Positions 60,150 to 64,000 of a DNA stretch of 64,000 nt are shown one piece after another. Every line of letters begins with the position of its first letter. Position 1 is the first letter of the stretch. The stretch comes from JACPVF01 sp964502095 (GTDB lineage Bacteria; Chloroflexota; Anaerolineae; Anaerolineales; Villigracilaceae), in NCBI GenBank assembly GCA_964502095.1, contig CAZCUF010000012.1:48009-112008 (forward strand), given 5' to 3'. The notes under the pieces were generated by a model that did no database searches, had not been told where the DNA came from, and saw nothing but the letters and a program-made list of their open reading frames with translations. The position numbers were made by a program, and so were the translations under genes.

Positions 60150-60757
60150 TATTTATATAGGTCGTGTTGAAGAATATATTCATAGACCGGCGGGGAAAGA
60201 TAATATCGGAAAGGTTCACTGGCGGCCACGCGCCGGCGGATTTCGCTGGAGGCAATTTCCAACAGCGGCGCATCCACAAAGCGGACTTTGGCTTGAATCC
60301 CCGGCAGAACGCGTTCCAGCGCGGGGAGGTCGACTGAGTCGCCCGGGCGGCGCATCACGCCGATTTCGTGGCACACAGCGATCAGGTCCGCGGGACGATG
60401 CCACGCGGGAAGATCGCGCAGGGAATCTCCGCCGATGAGCAGAATCACATCCGAGGCCGGGTTTTCATCCCGCGCCTGCCGAACCGTATCCAGCGTGTAA
60501 TGCGGCCCGGGACGATCCAACTCGATGCGCGAAAGTTGAAAGGCCGGGTTATCGCCAATCGCAAGCTGTACCATGGCCAGACGATCTTCGAGCGGGGTAA
60601 TGGATTGATCGAGTTTGTGAGGCGGAATGGGCGTAAGCACCCAGAGCAGTTGATCGAGCCGAAGCTGGGCGCGGGCTTCGCTGGCAAGGATAAGGTGACC
60701 AAGATGCGGCGGGTCGAAGGTGCCGCCGAACAGGCCGACGCGTACACGCTGAGACAT
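60149..60757 (-). CDS. nadD: Nicotinate-nucleotide adenylyltransferase
   Basis: The ATG at 60757 (MSQRVRVGLF, 202 residues) has TATACT ending 6 bases upstream, so it is probably leaderless. The family motif GGTFDPPHLGH (residues 11-21) contains the His residues that bind ATP phosphates, and a later ISSTxIR-like segment reads IASSEIRRRVA. It forms deamido-NAD from nicotinate mononucleotide and ATP. Its TAG stop overlaps the MITE right end, so the insertion may have fixed the C-terminus. Confidence 0.94.
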   Translation of the reverse strand: MSQRVRVGLFGGTFDPPHLGHLILASEARAQLRLDQLLWVLTPIPPHKLDQSITPLEDRLAMVQLAIGDNPAFQLSRIELDRPGPHYTLDTVRQARDENPASDVILLIGGDSLRDLPAWHRPADLIAVCHEIGVMRRPGDSVDLPALERVLPGIQAKVRFVDAPLLEIASSEIRRRVAASEPFRYYLSPPVYEYILQHDLYK

Positions 60758-60763
60758 GCCCGT

Positions 60764-60769
60764 AGTATA
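60764..60769 (-). promoter_or_regulatory. Leaderless-type -10 box of nadD
   Basis: TATACT on the minus strand ends 6 bases before the nadD ATG at 60757; no Shine-Dalgarno is present. Confidence 0.6.
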
Positions 60770-60890
60770 ACGCGAAGTTGTTTGGGTCACTGCAGGCCAG
60801 GCATGACTTTATTCCGCGCAAATCGGATAATTATCCACTTGCTCCCCGCTGTCCGCTGTCATACGATTCAAGGTTGAAAGGAGAATAATC

Positions 60891-61163
60891 ATGAAAACCA
60901 CTACCCGATGGATCGTTGGCATTGCCATTCTGGTCACTGCGTTGTTTGTTCTGCCATTCTTCTGGAACTTTCCCATGTCCTTTGGGGGCTACGGCATGAT
61001 GATGCGCGGCTATGGCTATCACATGCCGATGATGGGCGGTTTCGGAAACATGCTGTTTCTGTTTAACGGCCTGTTCTGGTGGTTGATTCCGATCGGCATT
61101 TTGGTTCTGATCGGGCTGGGCATCGCCTGGCTGATAAAAGCCCTGGTGAACAAACCCTCCTAA
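60891..61163 (+). CDS. Small two-helix membrane protein with Met/Gly/Tyr-rich loop
   Basis: This 90-residue protein has GGAGAATA before its ATG. Two membrane helices (about 8-26 and 57-82) flank a loop rich in Met, Gly, Tyr and His (YGMMMRGYGYHMPMMGG). Such loops can bind copper or other metals, but this is only a suggestion. The function is unknown. A 12-base palindrome, GGATAATTATCC, lies at 60825-60836 upstream. Confidence 0.72.
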   Translation: MKTTTRWIVGIAILVTALFVLPFFWNFPMSFGGYGMMMRGYGYHMPMMGGFGNMLFLFNGLFWWLIPIGILVLIGLGIAWLIKALVNKPS

Positions 61164-61236
61164 CCGTTCCGTTGCCCGCGAATTGGCGGGATTTTTCCTC
61201 GAACATCGGGGCGGGCGCGCTGATTTGGGTGGATGC

Positions 61237-61242
61237 TATAAT
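61237..61242 (+). promoter_or_regulatory. Leaderless-type -10 box of ligA
   Basis: TATAAT ends 6 bases before the ligA ATG at 61249; no Shine-Dalgarno and no clear -35 are visible. Confidence 0.6.
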
Positions 61243-61248
61243 TGCCGC

Positions 61249-63315
61249 ATGGATACGAAAGCCCGTTACGAGGAACTCAAACAGCAAATCCACTTTCATA
61301 ATTATCGGTATCACGTGCTGGATGCGCCGCTCATCAGCGATCTGGAATACGACCGCCTGGTGAACGAACTGAAAAAGATCGAAGCCGATCATCCGGACTG
61401 GATCACACCCGACTCGCCCACGCAACGCGCGGGGGCCGGGCCTGCTGACCGTTTCGAGAAGGTCCGCCACCCCGCGCCGATTCTCTCGCTGGCCAATGCC
61501 TTTGGCGCGGACGAGGCGCGGGCCTGGTACGAACGCGTCTGTAAATTGGATCAACGCGTGGAGCGGACGAAGTTCGTGGTCGAACCGAAAATTGACGGTT
61601 TATCGGTCGTCCTGCATTACCGCCAGGGAGTCTTTGTACGGGGCGCGACGCGCGGCGATGGGGAAGTGGGCGAAGATATCACTGCCAACTTGAGAACGGT
61701 GAAAGCGATTCCGCTTCGGATTCCGGTACAGCGCGAGTCCCGAACTGAAAACTCGAATCGCGAACCCCCAGTTCCGAATTATCTGGTGGTACGCGGTGAA
61801 GCGTTCATCCCGGTCAAGGAATTCGAAGAACTGAATCGACGCCTTGAGGAAGCGGGCGAGAAGACTTATCTCAATCCGCGTAACACCGCCGCCGGTTCTC
61901 TGCGCCAGCTCGATCCTGCGTTGACCGCTTCACGTCCCATCACGCTGTTGGTCTATCAGATCGTTCATTCCGAAGGCGGAGAAGTTCCAACGAGTCAATG
62001 GGAACTGCTGGAATATCTGAAAGCCCTCGGTTTTCCCGTTACGGATGTCGCCAAGCGATTCGATGACATTGAATCCGCGATCGCTTATACCGAGACCTGG
62101 AATAAAGGCCGCGACCGCCTGCCCTATGAAGCGGACGGCATGGTCATCAAGATCGACGATTTGGCTCTCGCCTCGGAACTCGGCTTTGTGGGCAAGGATC
62201 CGCGCGGCGCGATCGCCTTTAAATTCCCGGCGCGCGAGGTGACGACGACTCTGCTCGATATCGAGGTGGAGGTGGGACGCACCGGCGTGCTCACGCCGCG
62301 CGCCGTGCTCGAAGCGGTTGAGATCGGCGGGGTGATCGTCCGCAGCGCGACCCTGCACAACTTCGATTTTATCGCCGAAAAAGATATTCGCATCGGCGAC
62401 CGTGTACTGGTCAAGCGTGCGGGCGAGGTCATCCCGTATGTGATCGGTCCCATTGTGGAGGCGCGCACCGGCAGGGAAAAGAAATATAAGCCGCCCACCG
62501 TCTGCCCCGCCTGCGGACAGCCTGTGGAGCACTTCGAAGGCGAGGTGGCCTGGTATTGCGTCAATGCGGCCTGCCCGGCCCAGCTTCAGCGGAATATCGA
62601 GCATTTCGTTTCGCGCGGCGCGATGGATATCAACGGGCTGGGATATAAGATCGTCGAGAAGTTGGTCGAAGCCGGCAAAGTCAGGGATGTGGCGGATATT
62701 TTCTCGCTCAGCCGCGCGGACATTCTCGAATCGGTCACGAAGAAAGATCGTAAAACGGAGAAGGAACCGCCGGGCAGGATCGCCGATAACCTGCTGGCCG
62801 CGATTGCCGAATCGAAAAAACAGCCTTTGCCGCGCCTGATCACCGCGCTGGGAATCCGCGGCGTGGGCGAAGTGTCGGCGCGCGATCTGGCGGGTCATTT
62901 CGGGAATCTGGATGCGCTCTCCACTGCCGGCGTGGACGACCTCCAGCAGATCGAGGGGATCGGTCCCAATATCGCCGAAGGCATCGTGGATTGGTTTGGG
63001 CGCGCGGCGAATCAAAAAGTGTTGAAGAAGTTGAAAGCGGCAGGCGTATGGCCGATCGAGCAAGAAAGCGGCAGGAAACAGGAAGGCGCGTTGACCGGGT
63101 TGACGTTTGTTGTCACCGGCACATTGCCGAATCTTTCACGCGATGAGGCGAAGTCATTCATCGAATCGCGCGGCGGCAAAGTGACCGACAGCGTGAGCAA
63201 GAAGACGAATTATTTGGTGCTGGGCGAGAATCCCGGCTCGAAGTTCGATAAAGCAAAATCGTTGGGCGTAAAGATCATCGGCGAAGCGGAATTGAAGAAA
63301 TTGGCAGGTTCGTAA
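61249..63315 (+). CDS. ligA: NAD-dependent DNA ligase
   Basis: The ATG at 61249 (MDTKARYEEL) matches the usual LigA start and gives 688 residues; an upstream in-frame start at 61183 is not preferred. Order of domains: Ia (about 1-70), adenylation domain with active-site Lys114 in EPKIDGLS, OB fold, a zinc finger (CPACGQPVEHFEG...YCVNAACPAQ), HhH repeats (LPRLITALGIRGVGEVSA and IEGIGPNIAEGI), and a C-terminal BRCT domain (GLTFVVTGTLPNLSRDEAK). An extra ~12-residue insertion rich in Asn/Glu/Pro lies before YLVVRGEAFI in the adenylation domain. It seals nicks in replication and repair. Confidence 0.95.
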   Translation: MDTKARYEELKQQIHFHNYRYHVLDAPLISDLEYDRLVNELKKIEADHPDWITPDSPTQRAGAGPADRFEKVRHPAPILSLANAFGADEARAWYERVCKLDQRVERTKFVVEPKIDGLSVVLHYRQGVFVRGATRGDGEVGEDITANLRTVKAIPLRIPVQRESRTENSNREPPVPNYLVVRGEAFIPVKEFEELNRRLEEAGEKTYLNPRNTAAGSLRQLDPALTASRPITLLVYQIVHSEGGEVPTSQWELLEYLKALGFPVTDVAKRFDDIESAIAYTETWNKGRDRLPYEADGMVIKIDDLALASELGFVGKDPRGAIAFKFPAREVTTTLLDIEVEVGRTGVLTPRAVLEAVEIGGVIVRSATLHNFDFIAEKDIRIGDRVLVKRAGEVIPYVIGPIVEARTGREKKYKPPTVCPACGQPVEHFEGEVAWYCVNAACPAQLQRNIEHFVSRGAMDINGLGYKIVEKLVEAGKVRDVADIFSLSRADILESVTKKDRKTEKEPPGRIADNLLAAIAESKKQPLPRLITALGIRGVGEVSARDLAGHFGNLDALSTAGVDDLQQIEGIGPNIAEGIVDWFGRAANQKVLKKLKAAGVWPIEQESGRKQEGALTGLTFVVTGTLPNLSRDEAKSFIESRGGKVTDSVSKKTNYLVLGENPGSKFDKAKSLGVKIIGEAELKKLAGS

Positions 63316-63335
63316 GAGCAAGACCTCGTGAAAGC

Positions 63336-63373
63336 AAGACCTCGGAGATTTACAAAATCTCCGAGGTCTTATT
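63336..63373. terminator. Bidirectional terminator between ligA and the TPR gene
   Basis: AAGACCTCGGAGATTT pairs with AATCTCCGAGGTCTT around a TACAA loop. On the minus strand the hairpin overlaps the TPR stop codon at 63369-63371. Confidence 0.85.
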
Positions 63374-64000
63374 TGGGTTTTTGCCCCACAATTTTCACAA
63401 AACGCGGATCGCCGCGTAGCCATTGTAAATCCGGGTCGTTCCATGCCCATGCAGGGTTGAATCTTTCCTTTTGCGCGGCTTTTCGCAAATATTCAAAAGC
63501 CAGGTCAGTATGATCGCAGACGCTTTCCAGACAGGCTCTGTTATAAAAATCATCTTCGGGGATATATAGGCGGGCTTTCTCGACGAACGACGACTCAACA
63601 GATTCGCCTAGTGTTTTCTTGATGGAAGCGATTCCCAAATAGGGGTTGAAGTCTTCTGGAGCAATTTGGATCAATTTTTCTAAAAGGACGAGAGCCTCCT
63701 TTTCCTTATTTGTTGTTCTTAATAAATTACTCAAATTATTGTAGGCGGTGGCGTCCGACNNNNNNNNNNNNNNNNNNNNNNNNNNNNNNNNNNNNNNNNN
63801 NNNNNNNNNNNNNNNNNNNNNNNNNNNNNNNNNNNNNNNNNNNNNNNNNNNNNNNNNNNGGATTGAGTTCGATGGCTTTGCGATAACTGGCTTCCGCTTC
63901 TTCGTACCGTTTCAGGTTTTCATGTAAAAGTAAACCCAAGTTGTAGTAGGCGGTGGCGTCCGACGGATTGAGTTCGATGGCTTTGCGATAACTGGCTTCC
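63369..64000 (-). CDS. TPR-repeat protein (5' end beyond the window; assembly gap inside)
   Basis: This gene reads minus strand from beyond 64000 to a TAA at 63369-63371. The right part contains 35-residue TPR units with SYRKAIELNP and DATAYYNLGLLLHENLKRYEEAEA, repeated almost identically every 105 bases. The left part has a variant unit, YNNLSNLLRTTNKEKEALVLL, and a C-terminal cap ending RGDPRFVKIVGQKPK. An N-run at 63760-63859 breaks the frame on paper, but deleting the 100 Ns restores a continuous frame with exactly one repeat between flanks. TPR proteins act as protein-binding scaffolds; the partner is unknown. Confidence 0.85.
63760..63859. other. Assembly gap (100 N)
   Basis: Exactly 100 N lie within the tandem 105-base repeat, a placeholder of unknown true size. 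Confidence 0.98.
63860..64000 (-). repeat. 105-base tandem repeat coding for TPR units
   Basis: The sequence at 63860-63895 recurs at 63965-64000 with no mismatch seen, and the 19 bases ending at 63759 match those ending at 63964. The unit is 105 bases (35 codons). Confidence 0.88.

Noticed and set aside
61930..63063. A 377-codon open frame on the minus strand inside ligA, and similar long antisense frames elsewhere
   Set aside because: It is fully opposite a clear ligA, has no ribosome site and no family-like sequence; GC-rich codon use creates such shadows.
63860..64000. CRISPR-like repeats
   Set aside because: The repeat is 105 bases, contiguous without spacers, and codes for TPR units in frame.

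Overview
The window is a 64 kb piece of a bacterial chromosome with roughly 55% GC by eye. It most likely comes from a Chloroflexota bacterium of the Anaerolineae type. This placement is an inference from protein style: a giant multi-GAF kinase, a peptidase-MA-like lipid-anchored or membrane protease, a CvnD-like GTPase paired with a DUF4388 protein, PIG-V-type mannosyltransferases, F420-type oxidoreductases and a glgP that starts with DUF3417. There is no rRNA, CRISPR array, prophage or intact insertion sequence. The sequence looks like a scaffold of a draft or metagenome assembly, because 100 Ns interrupt a tandem repeat at the right end.

Layout. 1-2272 (minus): a peptide-type solute-binding protein cut by the window edge and a membrane-anchored gluzincin peptidase. 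2358-17247 (plus): a long signalling cluster starting at a near-consensus promoter. It encodes a DUF4388 protein, a CvnD-like small GTPase, an alpha/beta hydrolase, a V4R sensor, a left-handed beta-helix protein, an acyl-ACP-reductase-like enzyme, a receiver-degenerate-GGDEF protein, a 2477-residue histidine kinase with about eleven GAF domains, a stand-alone receiver and a second alpha/beta hydrolase whose catalytic serine is replaced by glycine. 17251-22302: a TPP-riboswitch-controlled thiamine operon (thiN-thiB-thiP-thiQ, then a DUF402 gene). 22315-27253: small and multi-pass membrane proteins, a possible leader-peptide attenuator, a DMT exporter and tRNA-Glu. 27333-31026: alpha-glucan phosphorylase, rhodanese, M29 aminopeptidase. 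31191-37712: a polysaccharide cluster (bi-domain oxidoreductase, methyltransferase, heparinase-like lyase, glycosyltransferase).

38425-46683: phosphate uptake, with pstB divergent from pstS-pstC-pstA-pstB2, a carotenoid pair (crtB-crtI), an F420-type reductase and phoU. 46918-51642: a lipoprotein, then a replication operon on the minus strand (BFN protein, dnaB, dnaD, and a DnaC-like loader with two complete AAA+ domains). 51755-53806: tRNA-Pro with a duplicated 3' end, a PIG-V mannosyltransferase and tRNA-Sec (selC). 53838-58795: an M50 protease, an orphan sugar-type binding protein, and an ECF sigma/anti-sigma/bactofilin-like operon with a recognisable ECF promoter. 58882-64000: a C45 peptidase, a MITE-like insertion abutting nadD, ligA and a TPR protein.

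A recurring regulatory theme is visible: at least seven genes have a -10 element ending only 6-7 bases before the start codon and no Shine-Dalgarno sequence, which is the signature of leaderless mRNAs. Other genes in the same window have good Shine-Dalgarno sites. The most unusual assembly is the 15 kb signalling cluster, which couples a conservon-type GTPase module and a very large GAF-array kinase to lipid-like enzymes.
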